DNA from: an uncultured Pseudoalteromonas sp.
GTDB lineage: Bacteria > Pseudomonadota > Gammaproteobacteria > Enterobacterales > Alteromonadaceae
Reading direction: 5' to 3'
NCBI GenBank assembly: GCA_947493455.1
Contig: CANLRB010000001.1
Coordinates: 62,001 to 126,000 of the forward strand
DNA length: 64,000 bases
Below the pieces are notes generated by a model. That model searched no databases. It was not told the DNA's origin and saw only the letters and a list, made by a program, of their open reading frames with translations. Position 1 is the stretch's first letter, and the number at the start of each line of letters is the position of its first letter. Positions 37,124-45,365 of the stretch are shown piece after piece. Both the position numbers and the translations under genes were made by a program.

Positions 37124-37729
37124 TTACCAAGGTTTCGCAGCAACTGTATAACAATGTTTTTCTTCTAAATGCTCGAGCAATACCACCATATCGCCCGCTT
37201 TGAGCTCATTTTCATTTTCATGACGTACTTCAATCAATTGCTCTGCACCTTCATACATGACGCGTGCTTGACCAAAGTTCTCATTGACGTAACTGGTTGC
37301 AATAACACACTCAAGTCCAAGTAGATCATTTTTTGTCACCGTATTTTTGCTATTGAAGAAGCGTTTTAGTGGATGCAAAATTGCGGCAGTAAGTGGCAAT
37401 GCGGCGATAAAGCTCGCTATCACCATAGCAAGTCCCAATAAATAAAAAACGATACCGTCACCGAGTAGATATGAGAAAAATTGATGAGCATAAATGCACA
37501 CCAACCAGCTAATCATAATGACAATACTCAATGACACAGTAATTGGCACTTCAGAGAAGCCAAATTTAAACGAACTACTATCCCCCTCAACATCAACGTC
37601 GATATCGCCTTCAAACATGTCAATATCGGCAAAACCAAGCAAGGTGATCGCCCAAAATAAAATAACGATTAACAATAAGGTACTAAATACAGCCGTTGGG
37701 AAGGTAAAAGCTGTGTTTAAGAATTCCAT
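37124..37729 (-). CDS. yqiJ: YqiJ-like membrane protein with OB-fold (DUF1449)
   Basis: A 201-residue membrane protein with three or four transmembrane segments (VFSTLLLIVILFWAITLLGF; VSLSIVIMISWLVCIYA; IVFYLLGLAMVIASFIAAL) and a C-terminal soluble NfeD-like OB-fold (LLGLECVIATSYVNENFGQARVMYEG...GDMVVLLEHL). NfeD-like partners are a known companion of flotillins. The acidic DIDMFEGDIDVDVEGDSSSF loop after the first helix is typical of YqiJ. It lies upstream of yqiK in the same operon. Confidence 0.88.
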   Translation of the reverse strand: MEFLNTAFTFPTAVFSTLLLIVILFWAITLLGFADIDMFEGDIDVDVEGDSSSFKFGFSEVPITVSLSIVIMISWLVCIYAHQFFSYLLGDGIVFYLLGLAMVIASFIAALPLTAAILHPLKRFFNSKNTVTKNDLLGLECVIATSYVNENFGQARVMYEGAEQLIEVRHENENELKAGDMVVLLEHLEEKHCYTVAAKPW

Positions 37730-37780
37730 AACATACAGTCCTAGTATTTAAACAAATATAAGATTCAACGAGCGTTGAAT

Positions 37781-38104
37781 TTAACGGGTATTTTTTTGGC
37801 AGTATTCAATAAGTAAGTCTGCCACCTTTTGTTTAACAGCACGCTTATCCGTTTTGTCTACGCTAAACCGCTTAGCAAGTTCCGTTATTTCGTCATCACT
37901 TAGATTAAAACTTAGGCGCTGCCGTGTTTTTTTTGATTTAACATCAAGTTGCAAAATACTGCGGATCATATCTGATGGCGTCAATTCATTATCAATTGCT
38001 GATTTTTTGATAAATTTTTGTACTTCAGAGCTCAAGTCAAAAGCAAGCTGTGTCGCTCTTACAGCCTGCTCTTGTCGCTGCCACGAATCCTTGTCTTTGA
38101 CCAC
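37781..38104 (-). CDS. Small ribbon-helix-helix-like protein
   Basis: A 107-residue basic and polar protein. Residues about 17-55 (RATQLAFDLSSEVQKFIKKSAIDNELTPSDMIRSIL) have the beta-helix-helix pattern of ribbon-helix-helix DNA-binding proteins, and a second similar pattern appears in QRLSFNLSDDEITELAKRF. I do not recognise a named family. It sits 34 bp after the PspA gene and 51 bp before yqiJ, inside the operon, so it could be the local repressor. The palindrome at 39319-39335 is a candidate target. Confidence 0.6.
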   Translation of the reverse strand: MVKDKDSWQRQEQAVRATQLAFDLSSEVQKFIKKSAIDNELTPSDMIRSILQLDVKSKKTRQRLSFNLSDDEITELAKRFSVDKTDKRAVKQKVADLLIEYCQKNTR

Positions 38105-38138
38105 GTTAACTCCTTTTAACTCAGTATTTCAACGTAAT

Positions 38139-38834
38139 TTATGACTGCTCAGATTTAGCGCGAATACGAGCTAATATCTCTGAACCTTGCTGCGCATCTT
38201 TACCAATTCCTGCGGCGTGCATTTTATCTGCTAACTCATCTCCGTTTGTCTCGGCAGCAAGCATTTCAGCCGCATCGAGTTGATCTTGGCGGTCAGCTTG
38301 ACGCTGTTTAATGCGTTCAAGCGATTGCTTTGCAGACGCCATTGATGATTGGTTCGTCACTAAAGTGTCATTCACAGCCATGGTTGCTTGTTGTACACTT
38401 TCTGTTGTTTTTACCATCGTCAACTGGCGTTGATTGTCTTTGATGGTCTTTTCGGCAGCCTTAATTTGCTGCTTTAATTTTGTTATATGGGACTGAAAAC
38501 CCGATAAGCTCGTAACATGCTGCGCCTTTTCATTTTCAAAATCAGCAATTTTTAATGCAATTTCCATTGCCAACGATTCCTGATCTTTACTAAGTGCTTG
38601 CGCTGCATAATCTTCGTGCTCAGCAATTTTTTCATCTAACATCTTAATCGTGCGATTAGTCTGCATTTCCTTTGCCATAACTTCAGTTAAGCCTTTTTTC
38701 GCAGCTGCAAGGGCTTGTTCCGAATCATGTATTTCTTGCTCGAAAATGCGAATGGCATTTGCGTCAACTAACCCTTCACCCACTTCACGGGCACCGCCTC
38801 GAATGGCTGTAAATAATTTTTGAAATATACTCAT
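38139..38834 (-). CDS. yjfJ: PspA/IM30 family protein (YjfJ-like)
   Basis: A 231-residue protein of the PspA/IM30/Vipp1 family, which forms ESCRT-III-like assemblies that bind and remodel stressed membranes. The N-terminal amphipathic segment is MSIFQKLFTAIRGGAREVGE, followed by a continuous coiled coil (FEQEIHDSEQALAAAKKGL through KQSLERIKQRQADRQDQLDA) and a short C-terminal helix. Adjacency to the DUF2170 gene indicates the YjfJ subgroup, not the classical stress-induced pspABC operon: no pspB, pspC or pspF is seen here. Confidence 0.9.
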   Translation of the reverse strand: MSIFQKLFTAIRGGAREVGEGLVDANAIRIFEQEIHDSEQALAAAKKGLTEVMAKEMQTNRTIKMLDEKIAEHEDYAAQALSKDQESLAMEIALKIADFENEKAQHVTSLSGFQSHITKLKQQIKAAEKTIKDNQRQLTMVKTTESVQQATMAVNDTLVTNQSSMASAKQSLERIKQRQADRQDQLDAAEMLAAETNGDELADKMHAAGIGKDAQQGSEILARIRAKSEQS

Positions 38835-38855
38835 AATAACAATTCCTATTGACGG

Positions 38856-39266
38856 TTAATCGATTAAGTAATCAGAAATAGCTTCTAATGCGTCGATTGA
38901 ATTCGCAGCTAAGGTAACAACCTCGTGACCTATCTGCTCAAGTGACGACGATGTGGCGAGTGCGCCATACACAGCATACTTATCATCAATCTTCGCGAAC
39001 GAACTCAGTGGCATTGGCACATTTAAGCGCAGTAATACGTCATTAAGTTCAAGCGCTTTTTCTTGTTTGATTTCTGAACCGTCGAATAAATAACAAATAC
39101 ACAGTATTTGTTCTTGAGTTTGTGTTACGAATATCGGCAGTTCATCATTGCCATCGACAATAATCTGAATAACATCTTGATTATTGTTATGAATGATAAA
39201 GGATTCGAAGCTAACGCCGTCGGCTTCATAATGGGCTAATTTAATTGAGAGTTCTTGTAAATCCAT
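38856..39266 (-). CDS. yjfI: YjfI-like DUF2170 protein
   Basis: A 136-residue cytoplasmic protein with the DUF2170 pattern: VIQIIVDGNDELPIFVTQTQEQILCICYLFDGSEI, LELNDVLLRLNVPMPLSSFAKID and VYGALATSSSLEQIGHEVVTLA. In E. coli the homologue yjfI is directly upstream of yjfJ, as here (21 bp). The ATG at 39266 follows AAGGAA at good spacing; a GTG nine codons upstream gives a longer frame but places this Shine-Dalgarno inside the gene. First gene of the leftward operon. Function unknown. Confidence 0.85.
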   Translation of the reverse strand: MDLQELSIKLAHYEADGVSFESFIIHNNNQDVIQIIVDGNDELPIFVTQTQEQILCICYLFDGSEIKQEKALELNDVLLRLNVPMPLSSFAKIDDKYAVYGALATSSSLEQIGHEVVTLAANSIDALEAISDYLID

Positions 39267-39318
39267 GTCAAGATTCCTTTTATTACGACTCACTGTCTGT
39301 TATTTAAACTGCCATGCT

Positions 39319-39335
39319 TTGACATAATATGTCAA
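39319..39335. promoter_or_regulatory. 17-bp palindrome upstream of yjfI
   Basis: TTGACATA-a-TATGTCAA is a perfect palindrome around one central base, 53 bp upstream of the yjfI start. Each arm contains TTGACA, a consensus -35 element. It may be an operator that overlaps the yjfI promoter. No well-spaced -10 was identified with confidence on the minus strand. Confidence 0.5.
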
Positions 39336-39356
39336 TATATTTTTTTATAATAGTGA

Positions 39357-39414
39357 GTGTCCACCACGGTCACTTCGGACAATCTGCGGACACCCCCAGT
39401 GTCCGATCGGACAC
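39357..39414. promoter_or_regulatory. Five phased GTGTCC/GGACAC half-sites (probable enhancer)
   Basis: Half-sites start at 39357 (GTGTCC), 39377 (GGACAA, one mismatch), 39388 (GGACAC), 39399 (GTGTCC) and 39409 (GGACAC). Spacings are 20, 11, 11 and 10 bp, so all lie on one face of the helix. The last two form the perfect 16-bp palindrome GTGTCCGATCGGACAC. The cluster is 60-120 bp upstream of the sigma-54 promoter, where bacterial enhancer-binding proteins act. The response regulator encoded at 44088-45365 is the natural candidate. Confidence 0.75.
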
Positions 39415-39475
39415 CCTAATTCAAACAAAAATACAAATATCAAATAAAATCAATAGATTAAAACAGTTTATTTTC

Positions 39476-39491
39476 TGGCACAGGCCTTGCT
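39476..39491 (+). promoter_or_regulatory. Sigma-54 (-24/-12) promoter of exporter operon
   Basis: TGGCACAGGCCTTGCT fits the consensus TGGCACr-N4-TTGCw, with the GG (39477-39478) and GC (39489-39490) separated by exactly 10 bases. Transcription would begin near 39502, about 27 bp before the ATG at 39529. The operon encodes a sigma-54 activator, supporting the assignment. Confidence 0.88.
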
Positions 39492-39528
39492 GTATCAAGT
39501 GTAACATTCACATTTAAACGGATTAAGT

Positions 39529-40812
39529 ATGATAGCGGGAACAGAAAAACAAGACGAGATTGTCGCCCCAATTCAACAACCTTGGTATAAAAAAACGGTT
39601 GTGAAAATAACATTGGTAATGAGTGTTATCTTGTTAACAGGGGTTTATTTAAAGCCTGCGATTTCAGCGTGGCAGCAAGGTGCTCTATCAGTCAAGCAGC
39701 GTGATATTTTAACCGCGAAAGTCGAGCTCGGTGATATTGTGCGTGATATTGCAGTTAACGGTAAAGTAATTGCCGCCCATTCACCGCAAATGTACAGTAC
39801 CGAAACAGGCCAAGTGACGTTTGTTGCCAAACCCGGTCAAAGTGTAGCCGCAGGTGAAACGATAGCGCATGTTACCAGCCCTGAACTCAATTCACTGATT
39901 GCGCAACAACAAGCAAACCTTGAGCAGTTAAAACTCGATTCCGAACGCGGCGCATTGCAAGACAAAGAAGCCCTACTTGATTTAGAACGTAGCCTAGACT
40001 CCGCTAATGTGAAACTCGTTGCTGCAAAGCGAGAGAACGAACGCGCGCAAATTTCATTTTCAAAACAAGTAATGAGCCAGGTCGATTTTGCCAAAATTCA
40101 AGATGCCTTGCTCGAAGCGGAGTTATTCTATAACCATGCTAAAAAGCGCGTTGAACTAAGTAAAGAGCGTCTCGCATTTGAACGCAAAAATCGCGACTAT
40201 AGCGTTAAAAAACAACAAATCGCTTTCGATGAACTAAAGCGTCGCCAAGGCGCCCTTACTATCTCATCGCCAGTAAACGGCATTGTTGGTAACTGGTTAG
40301 TGGATGACAAAGATAAAGTTGCCGCCAATACCGCATTGATGACAGTAGTCGATTTATCTGAGTTTGAAGCGCAGCTCTTTGTGCCTGAATTTTACGCCGA
40401 TGATCTTGGTTTAGGACTTGCGGTTTCAATGAAGCTAAGTGACAAACAGCTGAGCGGCGAAATTATCGCTATTTCTCCAGAAATCGTGAATAACCAAATT
40501 CAAGTTAAAGTCAGTTTACCCGCTAATGAATCAATTAAGTTAAGACAAAATCAACGCTTAGCTGCCCGTATTGAATTCGAGAAAAAAGCAAATGTACTCA
40601 AAGTAAAACGCGGCCCATTTTTAGGCTCAAGCGGCGGCGACTATGTTTATTTAATCGACCAAACTGGGCTTGCTACCAAGACCCCAATCGTTACAGGTTT
40701 GCGAAGTGTTGAGTATGTTGAAGTACTAGGCCTAACAAAAGGCGCACAAATTATCATTTCTGATTACAGTCAGTTTAAAAACACACAAAACTTGCTCATA
40801 GAGCAGCTATAA
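39529..40812 (+). CDS. HlyD/MacA-like periplasmic adaptor subunit
   Basis: A 427-residue membrane-fusion protein that would link the ABC exporter to an outer-membrane TolC. There is one transmembrane anchor at about 27-47 (VKITLVMSVILLTGVYL), then a biotinyl-lipoyl half (QVTFVAKPGQSVAAGETIAHVTSPEL), a long hairpin coiled coil about 110-240, the second lipoyl half (LTISSPVNGIVGNWLVDDKDKVAANTALMTVVDLS) and beta-barrel/membrane-proximal regions. No TolC gene lies in the operon. It is first in the sigma-54-controlled operon, 14 bp before the ATPase. Confidence 0.9.
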   Translation: MIAGTEKQDEIVAPIQQPWYKKTVVKITLVMSVILLTGVYLKPAISAWQQGALSVKQRDILTAKVELGDIVRDIAVNGKVIAAHSPQMYSTETGQVTFVAKPGQSVAAGETIAHVTSPELNSLIAQQQANLEQLKLDSERGALQDKEALLDLERSLDSANVKLVAAKRENERAQISFSKQVMSQVDFAKIQDALLEAELFYNHAKKRVELSKERLAFERKNRDYSVKKQQIAFDELKRRQGALTISSPVNGIVGNWLVDDKDKVAANTALMTVVDLSEFEAQLFVPEFYADDLGLGLAVSMKLSDKQLSGEIIAISPEIVNNQIQVKVSLPANESIKLRQNQRLAARIEFEKKANVLKVKRGPFLGSSGGDYVYLIDQTGLATKTPIVTGLRSVEYVEVLGLTKGAQIIISDYSQFKNTQNLLIEQL

Positions 40813-40826
40813 GAAGGACACCACAT

Positions 40827-41558
40827 ATGTTATCTATGAACAATATTTCACGTATTTATCAAAGTGACACTATAAAAACCCATGCACTGAGAGACTTCTC
40901 TCTTGATGTAAAACAAGGTGAGTTTGTTGCGGTGACAGGCCCATCAGGTTCAGGAAAATCAACCTTTTTAAATATTGCAGGATTACTCGACCCCTTTGAT
41001 CAAGGCGAATATCAACTCGATGGTGTTAATATCCAAGGGCTGAATGACAATCAATTATCACGCCTACGCAATGAAAAAATTGGTTTTATTTTTCAAAGCT
41101 ATAACCTAATTCCTGACTACACAATTTTTGACAATGTTGATATGCCACTGCGCTATCGCGGTTTTTCGTCTAAAGAACGCAAATATCGTATTGAGCAAGC
41201 GCTGGAGAAAGTCGGCTTAGCGGCACGTGCTAACTACTTGCCAAGCCAATTGTCGGGTGGTCAACAACAGCGTGTAGCAATTGCCCGCGCACTTGCTGGC
41301 GAGCCTAAAATCCTGCTTGCTGATGAGCCAACCGGTAATTTAGATTCATTAATGGCGCGCCAAGTGATGGAGATTTTACATCAGCTCAATCAAGAAGGCG
41401 CTACCATTATTATGGTAACGCATGACCCCGATCAGGCACGTGCAGTTAACCGTAATATTCAAATTATCGATGGTGAGATTTCTGATTTTGGCGTGTATGC
41501 ACCACAGCAAAACATCGCCACCGCGGCGAGTGTGGAGGTGGATAATGCTACGGTATAA
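40827..41558 (+). CDS. MacB/LolD-type ABC transporter ATPase
   Basis: A 243-residue ATPase with Walker A GPSGSGKS, Q-loop FIFQSYNLIP, signature LSGGQQQRVAIARAL, Walker B ILLADEPTGNLD and switch His in VTHDPDQ. The NLIP and EPTGNLDS features belong to the MacB/LolD/FtsE group that drives mechanotransmission through the membrane and not substrate passage through the permease. The 3' end overlaps the first permease gene by 14 bp. The substrate is unknown; peptides or antibiotics are typical. Confidence 0.93.
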   Translation: MLSMNNISRIYQSDTIKTHALRDFSLDVKQGEFVAVTGPSGSGKSTFLNIAGLLDPFDQGEYQLDGVNIQGLNDNQLSRLRNEKIGFIFQSYNLIPDYTIFDNVDMPLRYRGFSSKERKYRIEQALEKVGLAARANYLPSQLSGGQQQRVAIARALAGEPKILLADEPTGNLDSLMARQVMEILHQLNQEGATIIMVTHDPDQARAVNRNIQIIDGEISDFGVYAPQQNIATAASVEVDNATV

Positions 41559-42828
41559 CTTTCGACTTGCCTTTGAAAATTTTCGTCGCACGCCACAGCT
41601 TTATGCACTTGTGGCCTTCACACTTGCGCTCGGAATTGGTCTATTAAGTGCAAACCTTGCGTTGGTGCACACAATGACCTCAGATCCGATCCCGCACAAA
41701 AGTGACAAACTATTCCATGTCAGTATGAATACGTGGCCTAATGAAGATCCTCATGAACAGCCATTTTATATTTTGAGCTACCGCGATGCAGACCATATTT
41801 TAAATGCCGATATGGTTAAGAATACGGCAGTTATTTATGCCAGTGGCGGTTATATTCGCGATCTGCAAAGCACTGAAGCTTCGCGCATTAATGTGCAAAT
41901 TCGCGCTGCCAGTGACGGCTTTTTTAACCTAACCGATGCACCTTTTGCCTACGGACAAGCATACCAAGGTAATTCTGGCTATGAAGTCGTTATTGGTGAC
42001 TCTGCTAATAAACGCGTATTTGGTGGTGGTAACTCAGTTGGTAAAACACTGGAATTAAACGGTGCCAACTATACCGTTGTAGGTGTATTAAAGCCTTGGT
42101 ATTTACGCCCACTGTTTTATCATGCAACTGAGCAAGCCGCATTCAATAACACCGATGATTTATTTGTACCACTCGAAACTGCGATTGACGAAAATTTACC
42201 TATTTACGCACGTTCATCTTCTACAGACTCGTGGCAACAAATAAGTGATACGCGCACTAAAAATGTATACTACTTACAAGCTTGGGTTGAAGTTGAAAAT
42301 CAGCAACAAAAGAAAGAATTTCAAAATTACCTAGACGCCTACAGTCAAAATTTAAAAGATAACGGCGAACACCCAAATAAAATTATCAACCAATTGGATG
42401 ATGTTAATGCGTGGCTTGCACATCTTAATATTGTTGACTCTAAAGTCTATGCGTTTGCACTGGTCAGTTTTTTATTCTTAACTGTATGCGTATTTAATGC
42501 CAGTAGTTTACTGTTATCGCGCCAACACAGTGCCTTGTTCGAACATGGTCTACGCCGTGCTATCGGTGCCAGTCGCATGCATCTATTGCAACAAGGCTTG
42601 GTCGAAAGCTGTGTACTTGGAGTCATCAGTGCAATCATGGGTCTATTACTGGCGTGGTGCTTTTTGCAACTGTCTGTCACATTTTTACCGCAATTACAAA
42701 ACCTTGCGGTGCTTGATTACGAAATTCTTATACTGTCGTTTATATTGGCAATCGTCGTCACCAACTTAAGCTGCCTCTACTCGTTAATTCGTACCAACAA
42801 GCAATCTATTTCTGCTGAGCTAAAATAA
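41545..42828 (+). CDS. MacB-like (FtsX-fold) permease 1
   Basis: A 427-residue permease with one N-terminal transmembrane helix (YALVAFTLALGIGLLSANLAL), a large periplasmic domain and three C-terminal helices (FALVSFLFLTVCVFNASSLLL; ESCVLGVISAIMGLLLAWCFLQL; ILILSFILAIVVTNLSCLYSL), the MacB/FtsX topology. The start at 41545 has GGAGG seven bases upstream; a longer frame reads through the ATPase gene and was rejected. GLRRAIGASRMHLLQQ is the typical cytoplasmic 'RRAiGAsr..i' coupling motif. Confidence 0.9.
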   Translation: MLRYNFRLAFENFRRTPQLYALVAFTLALGIGLLSANLALVHTMTSDPIPHKSDKLFHVSMNTWPNEDPHEQPFYILSYRDADHILNADMVKNTAVIYASGGYIRDLQSTEASRINVQIRAASDGFFNLTDAPFAYGQAYQGNSGYEVVIGDSANKRVFGGGNSVGKTLELNGANYTVVGVLKPWYLRPLFYHATEQAAFNNTDDLFVPLETAIDENLPIYARSSSTDSWQQISDTRTKNVYYLQAWVEVENQQQKKEFQNYLDAYSQNLKDNGEHPNKIINQLDDVNAWLAHLNIVDSKVYAFALVSFLFLTVCVFNASSLLLSRQHSALFEHGLRRAIGASRMHLLQQGLVESCVLGVISAIMGLLLAWCFLQLSVTFLPQLQNLAVLDYEILILSFILAIVVTNLSCLYSLIRTNKQSISAELK

Positions 42829-42837
42829 GGATTTCAC

Positions 42838-44046
42838 ATGAATATCAAAGCATTAATTAAATCATTGCTGCTGCGAAAGTTTACAACGGGGCTCTTGCTA
42901 CTACAGTTAGCGTTAACACTTGCCCTACTCGTAAATAGCGGTATTTTAACTCTTGATACCCATGCAAAACTCACACAGCAAACAGGCATCGATAAAGAAA
43001 ATACCATCTTAATTGATTTTGTACCTACTTCACCGGATTATGCTGATCGCGACTTTTATTTATCTGTTATTAATCGCGATATCGCAACAATTAAAGAAAT
43101 ACCGGGGGTAATTGACGTTGCGCCATCTAACCAAAGGCCGATGCAGTTCGGTGGATTCAATTCCAATATGCATGACGTTAACAACCCTGAACAAGAACAA
43201 TTAAATAATGGCCTACGTTATGTCGCCGAATTCTATTCTAATGGATCATTAACGAATGTATTTAACTTAAAACTAGTCGAAGGCAGACAGTTAACTGAAC
43301 TCGATAATGTTGCGAATTCAAATGAAGCCCCTATTGTCGTAACGCATTCGCTCGCAAAAGCGCTGTATGGCGAAGAGTCGGCGCTTGGCAAAGTGACGAA
43401 CCGCGGACATATCGTCGGTGTTGTCGAAGACTTTAAAATACGAGCTAACCAGCCACTTGACAATCAATACGGCTTTTTCAAAAGTCAGATTTTTACCGGT
43501 GCAAATTGGATGAATCATTACTTTATTCGCGTTGAGCCTGGTATGCTTGAATCAGTTCAAGCCCAATTAAAAGACACTTTAATTTCACTGCAAGCAGATC
43601 GCGATATTCGAGAGGTCGCAAGTCTCAATAAATACTTAGAAATCTTTTTCGGTGATGATATCGGCCTTGCAAAATTATTTGCGCTACTGTGCGCCTTAAT
43701 GGTTTTAGTCACAGCAATTAGTAGTTTTGCTCACGCTCAATTCCATATTACTAAACAACGAAGACTAATCGGCATTCGTCGCGCACTCGGCGCCCGTAAG
43801 CGCGATATTTTAATCTATGTACTCGGCGAAAATTGGATTTTAACCGTGTTTGGTCTCATTGTCGGTGTGTTTGCAGTTGTAGCCGTGAATATGTTACTTA
43901 GCAGCGTAATTACCTTAAATAAACCTAGCTTGTGGCTGTATTTACTTGCTACCGCTGTGATTTTTATCTCAGGAACACTAGCGACCTTGTTGCCAGCATG
44001 GCAAACTAGCCGTATACCGCCAGTGATTGCGACACGCTCAATTTAA
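42838..44046 (+). CDS. MacB-like (FtsX-fold) permease 2
   Basis: A 402-residue paralogue of the preceding permease, 9 bp downstream. It has an N-terminal helix (TTGLLLLQLALTLALLVNSGIL), a periplasmic domain and three C-terminal helices (ALLCALMVLVTAISSFAHAQF; VFGLIVGVFAVVAVNMLL; LYLLATAVIFISGTLATLLPAW). The coupling motif is IGIRRALGARKRDIL. Two different permeases with one ATPase suggest a heterodimeric membrane part, unlike homodimeric MacB, where ATPase and permease are fused. Confidence 0.9.
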   Translation: MNIKALIKSLLLRKFTTGLLLLQLALTLALLVNSGILTLDTHAKLTQQTGIDKENTILIDFVPTSPDYADRDFYLSVINRDIATIKEIPGVIDVAPSNQRPMQFGGFNSNMHDVNNPEQEQLNNGLRYVAEFYSNGSLTNVFNLKLVEGRQLTELDNVANSNEAPIVVTHSLAKALYGEESALGKVTNRGHIVGVVEDFKIRANQPLDNQYGFFKSQIFTGANWMNHYFIRVEPGMLESVQAQLKDTLISLQADRDIREVASLNKYLEIFFGDDIGLAKLFALLCALMVLVTAISSFAHAQFHITKQRRLIGIRRALGARKRDILIYVLGENWILTVFGLIVGVFAVVAVNMLLSSVITLNKPSLWLYLLATAVIFISGTLATLLPAWQTSRIPPVIATRSI

Positions 44047-44087
44047 GGTAACGCAAATCCAATGAATAAAACAATAACACGAGTATT

Positions 44088-45365
44088 ATGAGCAACATTC
44101 TTATAGTCGATGACAACCCAGATATCCTTGACGCCTTGGACTTGTTGCTTAGTTTACACAATCACAGTGTTACATCAGCTAGTAATGCAAAAGATGCATT
44201 ACTAGCTGTTAGGCAAAAAAATATTGATCTAGTCATCCAAGATATGAACTTTAGCCAAGGCATGACTTCCGGTGATGAAGGCCATGCTTTATTTAACTCA
44301 CTGCGACAGGAGCAGCCCAATTTACCGATTATTTTACTCACAGCATGGACCTCGCTTGATAGTGCCGTAAGTTTAGTCAAAGCAGGGGCCGCAGATTACT
44401 TACCCAAACCTTGGGACGACAGCAAATTACTCGCCTTGATTTCACAGTACACAGCACACGACGTGGCTAAGCCAGTACATGAACCGCAATTTATTTATCA
44501 AAGCCAAGTCATGAGCGACCTACTCTTTCAAGCCAAAAAAGTGGCCAAGTCGCATATTAACGTACTGATCAGCGGGCCAAATGGCGCTGGTAAAGAACAA
44601 CTAGCAGATATTATTCATCATCATAGTCCGCGCGCTCAGCGCCCTTTAATTAAAGTCAATATGGGCGCCCTCCCACACGACTTAATGGAAGCCGAACTAT
44701 TCGGCTGCGAAAAAGGCGCTTTTACAGGTGCTAACGAGCGACGCATCGGCCGCTTTGAAGCTGCCGATGGCGGCACCTTATTCTTAGATGAAATCGGTAA
44801 TTTGTCATTAGTTGGGCAAATGAAACTACTGCGCGTACTGCAAACCGGCGAGTTTGAGCGCATCGGTTCAAGTACCACGCAAAAAGTAGATGTCCGCGTA
44901 TTAAGCGCGACCAATGCCAACCTGAATGCCGATGTTCTAAATGGGCTATTTCGCGAAGATCTGTATTATCGTTTAAATACAATTGAACTCACTTTGCCAC
45001 CACTTTGTGAACGCGGTGAAGATGCCATTGTACTTGCCAAACATTTTATTGGTGATCAATTTAAACTTACAGAAGATGCAATCACCTATATCAAAACACA
45101 TACTTGGCCAGGCAATGTACGCGAGTTACAAAATGCATGTCAGCGCGCATTAATTTTTGCATCGAATAACAACGTGTCGGCAACCGATCTCGGCGCAAAA
45201 TCGAGTTTACAACCGCGCGATGAAGCAAGCCAGATTGAACATGCACTTACGAAACACAACTGGGTGATCATGAGTGCAGCGAAAGAACTTGGCTTATCAC
45301 GCCAAGCCCTCTACCGCCGCATTGAAAAATACAATATTTGCAAGCCAGATCAAGGGTTATTGTGA
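44088..45365 (+). CDS. Sigma-54-dependent response regulator (NtrC family)
   Basis: A 425-residue transcriptional activator. The receiver domain has the acidic pocket Asp8/Asp9, phosphoacceptor Asp52 (LVIQDMNF), Thr85 and Lys107 (LPKPW). The AAA+ domain has Walker A GPNGAGKE (a variant of the usual GESGTGKE), the sigma-54 contact loop GAFTGA intact, and Walker B GGTLFLDEIGN. The C-terminal Fis-type helix-turn-helix is AAKELGLSRQALYRRIEKY. It follows permease 2 by 41 bp and overlaps the kinase gene by 4 bp. It very probably activates the promoter at 39476. Confidence 0.93.
   Translation: MSNILIVDDNPDILDALDLLLSLHNHSVTSASNAKDALLAVRQKNIDLVIQDMNFSQGMTSGDEGHALFNSLRQEQPNLPIILLTAWTSLDSAVSLVKAGAADYLPKPWDDSKLLALISQYTAHDVAKPVHEPQFIYQSQVMSDLLFQAKKVAKSHINVLISGPNGAGKEQLADIIHHHSPRAQRPLIKVNMGALPHDLMEAELFGCEKGAFTGANERRIGRFEAADGGTLFLDEIGNLSLVGQMKLLRVLQTGEFERIGSSTTQKVDVRVLSATNANLNADVLNGLFREDLYYRLNTIELTLPPLCERGEDAIVLAKHFIGDQFKLTEDAITYIKTHTWPGNVRELQNACQRALIFASNNNVSATDLGAKSSLQPRDEASQIEHALTKHNWVIMSAAKELGLSRQALYRRIEKYNICKPDQGLL

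Noticed and set aside
39319-39351. Sigma-70 promoter on the plus strand (TTGACA and TATAAT)
   Set aside because: The hexamers are 21 bp apart, too far for a normal promoter, and a well-formed sigma-54 promoter lies downstream.
41422-41544. N-terminal extension of the first permease
   Set aside because: It reads through the 3' part of the ATPase gene; GGAGG before the ATG at 41545 supports the shorter start.
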